A DNA stretch of 64,000 nucleotides. Source: Brachypterus glaber (Eukaryota > Arthropoda > Insecta > Coleoptera > Kateretidae). The DNA lies in contig OY294045.1 of assembly GCA_958510825.1 (NCBI GenBank), positions 5,569,916-5,633,915 of the forward strand, in the 5' to 3' direction. The notes beneath the pieces were generated by a model. It saw only the letters and a list, made by a program, of their open reading frames with translations. It was not told the DNA's origin and searched no databases. Each line of letters begins with the position of its first letter. The stretch's first letter is position 1. This document shows, one piece after another, positions 32,204 through 42,794 of this stretch. The position numbers and the translations under genes were made by a program.

Positions 32204-33385
32204 TACACCGTGTATTTGAAATAGCGTCAGAAATTTTAACAGATTTTACATCATAAAATATGACAAAAAGTTCCTATAAACATATGTCTAAAAATGCGTC
32301 ATAAGGGAGCTACACCCCTTTGAAAGTGGCTAAAAAAATCGATTATTATTTAATAACTCAGGAACCCTTTGAGATATATCAACGAGGTTTTGCACGTCAA
32401 CTAATCCTACCAAGGCCCGTTTTTATGTGTTATTTTCATGTACTTATTTCAACCAGGGGTGTGCGAAACGGGGGGGGGGGGGGGCTTATCAGTTTTTTGT
32501 CCCAAACTTTTTTCTGTGTAATTTTTTGCAATTTTATTTTTGGAATATGATTCCTCAGGTCAAAGTACATAAAAAAGGTACTCTTGTTGTAATACTGTAG
32601 GATTAACCGTTTTCGAGAAAAATTCATTTGAAGGTGAAATTCCACGGTTCGAGGACGAAAAATTAAATACTAAAATGTTGAAAACCAAAATTTTAATGAT
32701 GCAGGGCGAATGTACATTAAAAACTAAGAAAAAAACCTCATATACAGGTACTTCCAAAAATCAATCCTAATGGAGCTATGGTCTCCTAAATATGCACCAT
32801 TTTTAAAGGGCTATGGTAGCTTTAAAAGCGTTTTTTCGACCTACATGTATGGAAACTTTTTTTCTTAGTTTTTGATGTAGAATAACATTGCATCATTAAA
32901 ATTTTGGTTTTCGACATTTTAGTATTTAATTTTTCGTCCTCGAACCGTGAAATTTCACCTTCAAATGAACTTTTCTCGAAAACGGTTAATCCTACAGTAT
33001 CACAACAAGAGTACCTTTTTTATGTATTTTGACCTGAGGAATCATATTTCAAAAATAAAATTGCAAAAAAGTTACACAGAAAAAAGTTTGGGACAAAAAA
33101 CTGATAAGGCCCCCCCGTTTCGCACACCCCTGGTTTAAATAAGTACGTGAAAATTACATACTAAGATGGGCCTTATTTGGATTAATTCACGTGCAAAACC
33201 TCGTTAACATATCTCAAAGGGTTCCTGAGTTATTAAATAAAAACCGATTTTTTTAGCCAATTTCAAAGGGGCGTAGCTCCCTTATGACGCATTTTTAGAC
33301 ATATGTTTATAGGAACTTTTTGTCATATTTTATCATGTAGAATCACCTGTTAAAATTTCCTACGCTATTTCAAATACACCATGTA
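32204..33385. mobile_element. Long palindromic element P2 (about 1.18 kb)
   Basis: Almost the entire length is inverted repeat: each arm is about 590 bp. Termini TACACCGTGTATTTGAAATA (left) and TACATGGTGTATTTGAAATA (right, reverse complement). Modules in order from each end: the terminus, AAAATATGACAAAAAGTTCC, GCGTCATAAGGGAGCTAC, a GTGCGAAACGGGG stretch, TTTTTTGTCCCAAACTTTTT and a CACGGTTCGAGGACGAAAAA block. Left TA flank at 32202-32203. The right flank has drifted. The ORFs within it are shadows of the repeat. Confidence 0.8.
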
Positions 33386-35700
33386 TTATTATGTCAAACA
33401 ATATGCAATTAATATGTACCATAAACGTTAATTTAATTTAATGTTTGTATACATGCAGGATTTAAAAGCCTTTTAAATGCATAATACATTGGATTAATGT
33501 TTTAAATTGGATTAACATAATAGAAAGGCGACTGTGCTATTTATACCGGGTGTTTTTTTTAACCTGGAACTTTTAAATATCTTGAATACTATGCATTTTA
33601 GAAAAAAAAAATGTTGGAAAAAATTTGTTTATTTTAATGGTGGAAACAAAATGGCGTATTTATTTTTTACGGATGTTTCAAGGTCATTTCAAGGTCAACT
33701 TTGTTTTTTTAAGTACAAATATATATATATATATATTTACTATTATTTAATTCCCCTCAAAAAAATAAAAATCTTTTGTAAAAAACTTTTTTTGATCGGA
33801 CTTTTAGTTGCAGAGATAACACAGCCACACAAAATTAAAAAAGTTGCATCTCCGACGGACTTTAGTCAATTCCTATGTATTTTGAGCCTGCGAATCCGAA
33901 TCTGAGGTCAACTAAAAAATTGTTATACTGCATACTGGGGGGGGGGGGCAAGTTTTTTTACCTTTGACCGAAAATTTTTATGGCTAAAAAAAAAAACAAA
34001 AAAAGGTCCTCACCTCTGAAAAAATAACCAACTGTACCTACTACTCCAGTTTTACCAATCAATTTACTTAATTTTACCAACTGAACAGTGAAACTTCCCA
34101 ACTAAGCGTGGTTAGTGGGGGGTGACACACCCTCCAACCCCCCCAAAAAGTCCAAACCCCTGCTTGAAACTAGGTCAATTCAACAAGTGCCCATTTATTG
34201 CATATAAAAGCGCATTATCAAATTGCCCCAGTTTAGAACTGAGACATGGATATGTTTTTGAGTATTTAAAGTACTGGTATTTAAAAATATGCTTGTAAAT
34301 ATAATACTTAGGTAATAAATTTGCAAAAATCCACTAAATCTACAAACCAATAGAGAAAGTGAAAATAGTTGACATTTGACCCGGTCTTATTACGTGGCTA
34401 ATTTTTTAAAGGCAGAATATCAGTTTTGTAACAAAACCACATTCAACTCGTAAAATGCCATTGTTTATTTAGTCTTCGCAGTGGTCAGCAGAAGAGAATA
34501 TCGTACACTATAAAAAGGACAAAATTGCCAATTACACTAGGCAACAAATCGCAACTTTTTTTTGCCCCGATCGGAAAGTAATTTTTATTTTACTAATTCG
34601 AGGGCGTAGAATCCGAATCTGACCTTAGAAAAATTCCAGCACCTAAAATTTTTGAGATATAAGTTCAGGTAATAATGACGTTTTTTTTTCAAAATCTTAA
34701 AAAAAAAGAGTAGAATTTTGAAAATTTTAGGGTATATTAAAAAAAATATGACGAAAGTTAAGAGTTTACTTAATTACTCATTTGTGGCAAAACTATCAAA
34801 TTTGTTTAAAAATTTTATAGGACTTAATTTGTATATTATAAAATTCTCTACAAAAATATTTATACAAATATTTTTTTATTTTGCTTAATTTGTTCGTAAA
34901 AAGTAAATAAATGAAAAAGAAATAAATTTAAAGCACACAGTGTAAACTTTTTTCCCGAGCCCAAAGAATATATTTTTCTTATCAATTTAAAGGCTCAGAA
35001 TCCGAATTTGACCTTAAAAAAATCCAGTCTTATTTTTGAAATTTTAGTACAGGCAATTATGCCAATTTAAAAATAATTTATAAAAAAAAATACTGTATAT
35101 ATATATATTTTTTTTTTTTCGTTTTTTAATGTTAAAAATGTTACTTTATTACATAAGAACCATATTACGTAATTTTTTTTTACTTAATTTTTTACTCCTA
35201 GTGATGATTTTTGACGATTTTTAGAATGAGTACGTGGCAATAAGCTTGTCCCCTTATGCACCCTTCTCCTTACCCCCTACCCCTACTTATTTTTGTCACA
35301 GGATCCATTTTTTATTTTTTTTTTCGTAATATCCCTATTTATTCTACCTATGAATTTAAATATTCCATAGTCTAAATTGGGTATTTTTTAACTAATATTT
35401 AGTCGCCGAATCTAAATTTGTCCTCGGAATATTTTTATCTACCATGATTTTAGAACAAAAGAGGGGTAAAATAATGATTTCTTACCACTTTTATCCCATT
35501 TTCTCAGAAACCTTAGGTAATAGAAATATTCTGAGGCCAGATGCGGCCTCAGCGACCCAAAATTAGTTAAAAACCATATGACTCCAATCAGGGCAAGAAA
35601 CCGTGTTGCCTAGTGTTATCTGTACCGGAATTTTGATTTTACCTATAATAGTGCTGGAATTTTACCTGTATTGATGCTGGTATTTTATCATTAGTAAAAT
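33386..35700. repeat. Degenerate array of AGAATCCGAATCTGACCTT-type modules
   Basis: A block with GAATCCGAAT-TGACCTTA-AAAATTCCAG recurs at about 33888, 34610, 34990 and 35400, each followed by an AAATTTT-rich segment and a GGTAATNATG. Spacing is irregular (about 370-730 bp) and identity decays. The origin is unknown. A CCGGGTGTTTTTTTTAACC end lies at 33538. A G-run lies at 33938 and C-runs are also present. The 123-residue ORF at 33534 is not convincing. Confidence 0.45.
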
Positions 35701-36237
35701 TTCGATAATACACTGTAAAAACCAGGTATTTAATTACACATAGGTCTGTGTGTAAATGTGATTTAGTGGAAATACATGTAAAATTTACTAGATTTTACAT
35801 GTAATTTTCGAATTTTATAATATAATATAATTTTATAATTATGTAATATTAATATAAGCTGTAAAATTGCATGTAAATTTATAAAATTACATGTAACTAA
35901 ATTAAATAAGTGGTTCAATCGATTTGAAACTAAAACAAACTTCTAATGAGGAGGCAACTGTTACAGTTACTGTGAGGAGTATATTAAAGAATGTGAAGCC
36001 TTATATATCCTCACGACTTGTTACAATAAATTTTAATTTATGTTATTGTTTAAAGGCAGAAATAAAATATATGTAATTATGATATAATATTGAAATGTCA
36101 ATAATGCAATGTAGGTAATATAATATGAATAATGTAATATAATAATTATTAAAATATGTTTTCTTTTGCATATTCAGAGCAACATGAATAAATTTAAAAT
36201 TTTTGTTTTTATATTGAAATATTTTTGCATAGATATC
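35701..36237. other. Unassigned; begins with a CACTGTAAAAACC MITE end
   Basis: CACTGTAAAAACCAGG at 35712 resembles the termini of 41223-41714. TTACATGTAA-type motifs abound. No right end was recognised. Confidence 0.4.
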
Positions 36238-37054
36238 CTGGTAGAAAAGTACATAAATCTAACTTAACATAATATTAGTTTAGTGACATTTTTATGTTTA
36301 GTCTCAAACGTTATACAAAAACGTTATAAAATATATAAATCTAACCTTAAAAACTAACGTTTGACAAAAACGTTATAAAATATATAAATCTAACCCTAAA
36401 AACTAACGTTTGACAAAAACGTTATGAAATACATTAAATTTATAACGTTAGTTTCCTAACTAAATTCTAACCTTTTTCTAACCTTATTCTAACTTTAAAT
36501 ATTTTTTAAATTTCCATTATTAATACGTAAGCTATAGTAGAAAATCTTTATTTCAGACAGCTATGTGCCTAGGTTTGATAATTATTTATTATTTCAATAA
36601 TAAAATAAAAAGTTTTAAAAAATATCCCCCAAAAGTCAAAATTATAGTAAGTCTGGCAATGCTGTACTAGAGTTGAAAAAATATTTTAGGATTCTGAATG
36701 TATAAATAAATATTAACTAACTAAATATAACGTTTTTCTGAGAGGTAAACGTATTTATCGAAGTATAACAGCATATTACACGAAAAATATTTAGGGCCAT
36801 ATATTAAGATTTATTTATATGAATAAATTTGTCTTCAGCTGCCATTTTATGATGCAGGTAGAAATTTCCTAGTAGGCCACGCCCCCTCCGAAAGTTAGAA
36901 ATTAAACGTACTTATAACGTATTTCTAACTTAAAAATCTAACGTTAGATTAACGTTTGTAACTAACGTTTGATTCTAACGTTAAAAAGCGGGACAGTTGC
37001 ACATATTTAATAACATTATAAAAACGTTATTCTAACGTTAAATTTCTACTAGGG
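36238..37054. mobile_element. AACGTTA-rich TIR element (about 817 bp)
   Basis: Starts CCTGGTAGAAA and ends TTTCTACTAGGG (reverse complement CCCTAGTAGAAA). AACGTT occurs many times at both ends. Near the left, a 49-bp unit (CGTTATAAAATATATAAATC ... AACTAACGTTTGAC) is repeated about 2.5 times (36317-36450). An internal GAAATTTCCTAGTAGGCC copy of the terminus lies near 36863. No ORF. Superfamily unknown. Confidence 0.6.
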
Positions 37055-37077
37055 TAGATATAGTTTATTGGTTCATT

Positions 37078-37122
37078 GTATAAAATACAACAGTATAAAA
37101 TACAACAGTATAAAATACAATA
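37078..37122 (+). repeat. 15-bp tandem repeat, three copies
   Basis: Unit GTATAAAATACAACA repeated three times with the last copy diverging at its end. Confidence 0.85.
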
Positions 37123-37459
37123 ATGGCGTAGAACTCGTCATAAGATAATCACGTATTTTTATTTCCCTTAACCAAAGCTAATTTTACATTAACTGTATAA
37201 AAGTTTGTAGCCCGATTTTTTACCCTATCTACCCCTTAGGGTAGGGAAAATGTTAAGAATAAAGAAGTTTTTAATTTTTATTTTTCGATAACTTTTTTTC
37301 CCACCTTACTCATTTAAATGGAATCATTAAAAAAAATCAAGATAAAAATAAATAAAAATGTAAATATTTAAAACCTCACGTCAACTCTAGGGTCGACGCG
37401 GCGCCTATGCGAGTACTGGAAATTAACCGAGTACTGTATATTATATTAATATATGATAA
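37123..37459. other. Spacer, nothing recognised
   Basis: Contains one GC-richer patch (GGGTCGACGCGGCGCC near 37392). No ORF. Confidence 0.4.
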
Positions 37460-37604
37460 GGGATCGTTCAAGTATTACGTAACGCAAATTTTGATCATAA
37501 CCCCCCCCTATAACGCTATTTTCCTATACCATTAACATGGACATAACACTCCAAAATGACACCCAACATCCCCCCCCCCAGGAGCGTTACGTAATACGTT
37601 CCCT
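37460..37604. mobile_element. Repeat R4, copy 2: short TIR element (145 bp)
   Basis: GGGATCGTTCAAGTATTACG at the left and GGGAACGTATTACGTAACGC (reverse complement) at the right delimit a 145-bp element with C-runs inside. It is the complete form of R4 in this window. Confidence 0.65.
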
Positions 37605-38127
37605 AGGTGTCATTTCTAATTATTTACTTACTTTTTGGTGTGTGGGAATATTTAATCTATTTACATACCTGAAAATAAAAAATAAAATTAATTAAACAAT
37701 TTTTTTTTCAATTTCAAGTAACTTTCTAAGTAACTATACTGAGATTTTGTTATCGTATTAAAGATGGGGAATTTTGTGTTTATGTTACCCCTAGCAAGTT
37801 GAGGTTGTCACAGTTAAACATTACGTTCTTTTATTTTTTTATTAAAGGTCATATACAAAATGGTTTAGTAATAATAATAATAATAATAATAATACGCTGT
37901 AGAAAATAGGAGTAACAAACATTAAATAAATTTACCCTTTTTTACGACTACAACGTGATATTAAAGTTTATCATAAAATTTATTTATCATAAAATTAAGT
38001 TTAAGTTTAAAATTACAAAGTTATAGTAATTTTAAAATTTTCTTTAAATTAACAAGTGTTTTAACTTAACTATGTTCATGTAATATGAAAGTTTTAGGCT
38101 AAAACCAAGTTTTAAAATTACAAATTA
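37605..38127. other. Spacer with (TAA)n microsatellite
   Basis: An ATA/TAA run lies at about 37869-37895. Otherwise AT-rich, with no gene. Confidence 0.4.
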
Positions 38128-38491
38128 CACTCTAAATTTGTCCGTCAATCTTTCAGTAGTATTAACTGTAATAATTAAAGCAAATTCACCATGTCGGAAT
38201 GTGAATTTACAATATTTATTAAATTAACCTCAATATTACTCGGTTTAGTAAAGTCTCAGCTCTTTTCCTGTCGGTACAATAATTTTGCATTAAAATTCAT
38301 GTATGTGGTCCAAAAACCCGGCACTTTTACAATATTGGTTGAAAATTACCATAATTATATTCTACAAAAGATAGCAGTAAAATTACCAAAATAAAAATAC
38401 ACATTTTTACAGATAACAGTGAACTTACAGTACTGATTTAAATTTAATACTCTGTATTTGCTGTGAAATAACCATATTTTCATCTACAGTG
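38128..38491 (-). mobile_element. TA-flanked MITE R6, copy 1 (364 bp)
   Basis: Flanked by TA (38126-38127, 38492-38493), with termini CACTCTAAATTTG and CACTGTAGATG (reverse complement). Inverted relative to the 375-bp copy at 51850-52224, sharing GTAAATTTGCTTTAATTA-type sequence and TTACTCGGTTTAGTAAAGTC. The ORFs within both copies are coincidental. Confidence 0.75.
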
Positions 38492-38657
38492 TACGGTTTT
38501 AAATTGGGAAAGAGTCGCAGTTTTAAAGTCTAAAATTAAAGCAAAAATATAATGTGACTGTAAAGGTTTAATTTTACAATGGTATCTACCGATAGCCGGT
38601 ATATAAATTACAGGTTATCCGTACCGGAAACATTTTTTACAGTTTAATGTAGGTAAC

Positions 38658-39205
38658 CAAAGAACTTTTACCTCAAGAAGGAACATGATGAAATCTACCG
38701 TATGCTTTGTTTGAAGCGTGAACCAACTACGGTGAGGGGCTGGTGGGGAGTGACTATTGTTTACACTTAGTACGCGTAAAGAGAGAGAAAGAATATGTAA
38801 ACTCACAGTCTAATGTCGTAAAATGACTGACAGGGGTACAGTGTGGCCGATTGGAAACATATACTTTGGATATTTTATTGTAAATTTTAAGAAACATTAG
38901 TTCTGATGAGTTTTATATGAACTAGTAGTTTAATTTTAATAGATTTAAATATACTATATTATCAAACATAATTATAGTATGCACAATAAAGTTTTTTATA
39001 TTTTTAATTTAAGTATAATGATTTGAATTCATGATAAGGTGGAAACTACGCAACATCGCTACTAGGTAGCCTGAAAGTCGACTAGCGATATCTACATTTT
39101 ACACCACAAAACTGTATCGCGTTTCTGTTAGTAAATAAACAAGCAAAAAGATGACACATTCATAAACATTGGTCTGAAATTACTTCTTGAGGTAAAAGTT
39201 CTTTG
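38658..39205 (+). mobile_element. hAT-type MITE, copy 1 (548 bp)
   Basis: Termini CAAAGAACTTTTACCTCAAG are inverted over about 23 bp. Perfect 8-bp target duplication TAGGTAAC (38650-38657, 39206-39213). Eight-bp duplications and CA...TG ends point to hAT. It matches 47537-48066 along its length, including CCGTATGCTTTGTTTGAAGC and GTACGCGTAAAGAGAGAG. No transposase. Confidence 0.85.
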
Positions 39206-39213
39206 TAGGTAAC

Positions 39214-39776
39214 TAATTCTCAGTGCGCCACGACGCAAATATTCAATATTAAATTTTATTGTTTTATCATTTTATATTAATATATTAATTAATTATCAGT
39301 CGTAAATTAGCGATACTTTTACTTTCACAAAGTGCCATAATATAAATTTTAACCATCAATCAATAATTACAATTATTTAACAAATTTTATAGACAAGAAG
39401 CTAATGAAAATATTTATAAGTTTACAAAAATTTAACGAGAGGTAGGCGGCGTACACTGTAAAAAATGAGGGTGAAATTCAAAAGATTTAAACCGAATTTG
39501 TAACAATTTTATGGGAAATTTAACCAAAATCTTTAATTTTAACTTTTATCTTAAAATTAACTTTTAAAATTACACATTCTGTTAAAATTTCGGTATAAAA
39601 TTAGGCAAAATCTGGAGTTTTAGAGAGAAAAGTTAAAGCAGAAATTTTACTGTAAATTAAAATTTTACAATTTGAAATAAATAAATGCCAAATAACCCGA
39701 GAAACGCTAATCCATCTAATTTGCAAAAACAAAACACTCTTCAAACCAGAATAAATAAAAACTTTTAAATGAGTAT
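39214..39776. other. Spacer with a CACTGTAAAAAATG terminus
   Basis: CACTGTAAAAAATGAGGG at 39454 resembles R6 and 41223-type ends. No partner end recognised. Confidence 0.4.
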
Positions 39777-40352
39777 ATGGTCGTTTTTGCCTGGGAATGC
39801 TACGAAACCCTCAATCAACTGGCAGAAACCAACAAGGTTTCCTTGATGTGGGTGCCAGGACACGAGGGTGTTGAGGGCAATGAGGCTGCGGACTCTCTCG
39901 CGAGAGAGGGAGTATGCGCTCAATTTATTGGCGCTGAACCTTTCTGTGGCTTTAACAAAAGCCATCAGGTAAAGGCAATTAAGAGATGGGAAACCAAAAT
40001 CAAAACTCGATATTGGAAAGACCAAAACTTAAAACAGGCCAAAATATTCATAAAATATGAACCTAAACGAACAAGAAAATTACTCGATCTCAGCAAGGTG
40101 GACCTAAAGACCTATACAGGGCTGTTAACCGGACACTGCCCGTTAAGATATTATCTTAAAAAAATGGGAAAGTCTGAAATTGACACTTGCCGCCTATGCT
40201 CAGAAGCACCAGAAACGGCCGAACACATTATGTGCTTCTGCGAAGCTATTGCTCGCAGGCTAATATCTAGAACAGGTATACCCAAGACCTGCAGATATAT
40301 CCAAAGTAGCCCCCAAAAAACTCTTAGGCTTCTTTGGAAGCCTAAAGTTTGA
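39777..40352 (+). pseudogene. LINE ORF2 3' part: RNase H and zinc knuckle
   Basis: Open frame of 191 codons. VSLMWVPGHEGVEGNEAADS (H29, D39) is the C-terminal half of a ribonuclease H domain. A linker with GLLTGHCPLRYYL follows, then a CX2CX8HX4C knuckle (C138, C141, H150, C155). It ends LLWKPKV. Such an arrangement lies at the 3' end of ORF2 in I/LOA/R1-group LINEs, where RNase H removes template RNA. RT and endonuclease are absent because of 5' truncation, so it is a dead fragment despite the intact frame. The 3' UTR ends in a (TATTG)n tail at 40440-40459. Confidence 0.85.
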
Positions 40353-40439
40353 TGTGGACTAAATTGCAAAGGGGATTCACAATAGATCTCATTGGTCGCA
40401 GTGATTTGAAAGGCAGTACCATGCCTCACAACCCCACTT

Positions 40440-40459
40440 ATATTGTATTGTATTGTATG
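40440..40459 (+). repeat. (TATTG)n tail of the LINE
   Basis: Three to four TATTG units end the LINE 3' UTR after CACAACCCCACT. This is a typical microsatellite tail. Confidence 0.7.
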
Positions 40460-40525
40460 GTCCTATTTAAACTTTTAAAGATGGCGCGCCTTGACACCAG
40501 AAGGTTATAACAACATTCACATACC

Positions 40526-40735
40526 CAGCGTGTCAAAAGTCGCCCCCCATTTTAACTTTTGAACGGATTTAGATACCAACTTGAAATTTGGAACACATAA
40601 ATAACATAACCCAGCCGAGAACTCAACGCGAGTGTTACATATTAAGGGTTTTTTTTCGTAACGGTTTCAGCCCTCTACCCCCCCCCCCCCCTGGACTGGT
40701 TTAGAATGTTGGCAAACACACACACACAAAAAAGT
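40526..40735 (+). repeat. Partial palindromic-family end (CAGCGTGTCAAAAGTC)
   Basis: Same terminus and following TTTTAACTTTTGAACGG as 6435. It breaks off into a poly-C tract near 40680. Confidence 0.55.
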
Positions 40736-41222
40736 CCAAACATAGAATGAATCCATTCTAGTTCTAGATACGGTATGACTATTCCGTATCAAGTGTAAGA
40801 ATAAGCACATTTAGTGCCATCTCTTGTCTATAAAAGTAAAGAAAACTGTATCAAAATTAACAAAAAAATATATATTTTACCATGAAATATTGAGTAATTT
40901 AATGCAATTTAACATTATATTACTATGTATATGTATTAATTAGTTCGTTTATTATATAACCTACAAGAGTAGGCATAATTTGCTATGTCAGTTAATTAAT
41001 TAGTTTTTTGTCTTTAATTTATTATAAATTATAATTATTTATGTCTGTCTAAAAAAACATTGCAAGTAGGCACCTTTAATTAAAAATTTATATTAACAAT
41101 AAATTATATAACATTTATTGTCCAGAACAAATTAACAAGCTATTATGGTTTGAAACTGTGTTAAAATTAAAAATTTAAAATAGGAAATTTTGCAAAACAA
41201 AAAGAAAAAGTTTAGATAGGTA
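40736..41222. other. AT-rich spacer, nothing recognised
   Basis: No ORF or repeat partner noted. Confidence 0.4.
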
Positions 41223-41714
41223 CACTGTAAAAACTGTAAGTAAATTTACTATACTGGACTATGCGTAATTCATGAAATTATGTAAAAATGTGTAAAAAGA
41301 ATTTAATTTTGTGTAAAAGAATGTACAATATGCAAAATATTACCATTATGGACTATGCAATTTTTAACGTACCGGTCTATGGCAACATATTAATTTACGG
41401 ACTATGTAATTTATTTTTACCGTGTACGTGAAATTTTTGCTCAGTACATGTTTATGAATATTACCTATGATTATATTATGATAGATTTTGTAATATTATA
41501 CAGGGTGATTCATAAATAAGTTACTCTATAAACCACAGTAGAGTTTTTGCGCATGCCTTAAAATTGATAAACATTTTATGTAATTTTAATTTATTTGGTA
41601 ATTTTAAACAAGGCGTGCAAAATGGAGTGGTGATGTCACTTTTTTTCATTTTTGTCCCAAACTTTTTTATCTGTAGATTTTTTTACATTGGATTTACTAT
41701 CACTTTTTACAGTG
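41223..41714. mobile_element. TA-flanked MITE with CACTGTAAAAA termini, carrying part of a P element
   Basis: Starts CACTGTAAAAACTG and ends TTTTTACAGTG, flanked by TA. Inside, from 41500, CAGGGTGATTCATAAATAAG begins a palindromic-family fragment that includes TTTTTGTCCCAAACTTTTTT. It therefore looks composite or nested. Confidence 0.55.
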
Positions 41715-41725
41715 TATAAGGAAAA

Positions 41726-41835
41726 GTATTATTAACCGACTTCCAAAAGGAGGAGTCAATTCGACGTGTGACATTGTTTTTTTATGTTTGTTCCCGCATA
41801 ACTTTGGAACGAATAAACGAAATTTGATGAAACTT
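41726..41835 (+). repeat. CCGACTTCCAAAAGGAGGAG repeat fragment
   Basis: AACCGACTTCCAAAAGGAGG followed by CAATTCGACG and GTTTGTTCCCGCATAAC. This motif is a well-known dispersed repeat segment in insect genomes. Class not certain. Confidence 0.5.
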
Positions 41836-42216
41836 TTTGCAACTTAATGAGGGCATTTATAAGGTGGTCCCGTTTTAATTTGACGGTCGGATAATGCCGG
41901 GTAAGCCGGATAATTAAGATAAATGTAATCGTTTTAACGCAATTTCACTTAAAACCGGCTTAATTTGGTTCTAATACCAACCAAATTTTTAGAAATTGGT
42001 CGGATAACTCGGATAAGCCGGATAACTTGATTAAGGGGTCACTCAAATATTACGGGAGGCTAAAAATCTTTTAAATGCAGCTAAACTTGATTCTGTGGAC
42101 CTGTAATATTAAAATACCAAGAGAAAATTTTAAAATTTGTGATTATACTATAAGGCGTATTTCTTTAAAATAAGGTTGGTTGGAGTCTTGGGCGCTGAAA
42201 TAAAAATACTACAAAA
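41836..42216. other. Spacer with GCCGGATAA motifs
   Basis: GTCGGATAA, GCCGGATAA and CTCGGATAAGCCGGATAA recur between 41885 and 42020, resembling ends of pogo-type elements. No full element could be delimited. Confidence 0.35.
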
Positions 42217-42550
42217 TTTATTTTTTAGAAATTTTTCTTAAAGATGATGACGTCACAACGCACTAATAGTGCGTTGTGACGTCAGCAGCTTGCCGAGATG
42301 GAAGGACAACTATAATTTAGTATTATGACGTTACAAATCTACAAGTTTTGTGTCTCTAAAAAGTAAAAAATTAAAACTTTTCGCAAAAAAAATGAACCGA
42401 CTTCTGTCTCTAAAAAGTAAAAAATAAGTGGGTGCAAATTTCACAACAAAATTAATTGTTGGTATTTAATTTAGGGAGTGGTGAAATTGGCACCGGCTTA
42501 TTTTTTACTTTTTAGAGACAGTAGTTTTTTTTGCGAAAAGTTTTTATTTT
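42217..42550 (-). repeat. Interspersed repeat R3, copy 2
   Basis: Inverted copy of 14272-14650, sharing AGCTTGCCGAGATGGAAGGA and ACAAGTTTTGTGTCTCTAAA. Its palindrome is longer here: a perfect 17+1+17 bp at 42249-42283 (GACGTCACAACGCACTA, A, and reverse complement). Confidence 0.75.
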
Positions 42551-42594
42551 GTTGGCAGAAGTATTTTTTATCTAAATTTGTGATCTAATCTGAG

Positions 42595-42794
42595 NNNNNN
42601 NNNNNNNNNNNNNNNNNNNNNNNNNNNNNNNNNNNNNNNNNNNNNNNNNNNNNNNNNNNNNNNNNNNNNNNNNNNNNNNNNNNNNNNNNNNNNNNNNNNN
42701 NNNNNNNNNNNNNNNNNNNNNNNNNNNNNNNNNNNNNNNNNNNNNNNNNNNNNNNNNNNNNNNNNNNNNNNNNNNNNNNNNNNNNNNNNNNNNN
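42595..42794. other. Assembly gap (200 N)
   Basis: Exactly 200 undetermined bases, a conventional placeholder length, so the true distance is unknown. It follows R3 copy 2 closely. Confidence 0.98.

Noticed and set aside
32320..33138. Several 60-75 residue ORFs in P2, with matching ones in P1
   Set aside because: They recur only because the palindromes are related. Each has poly-K, poly-P or poly-G ends and no homology.
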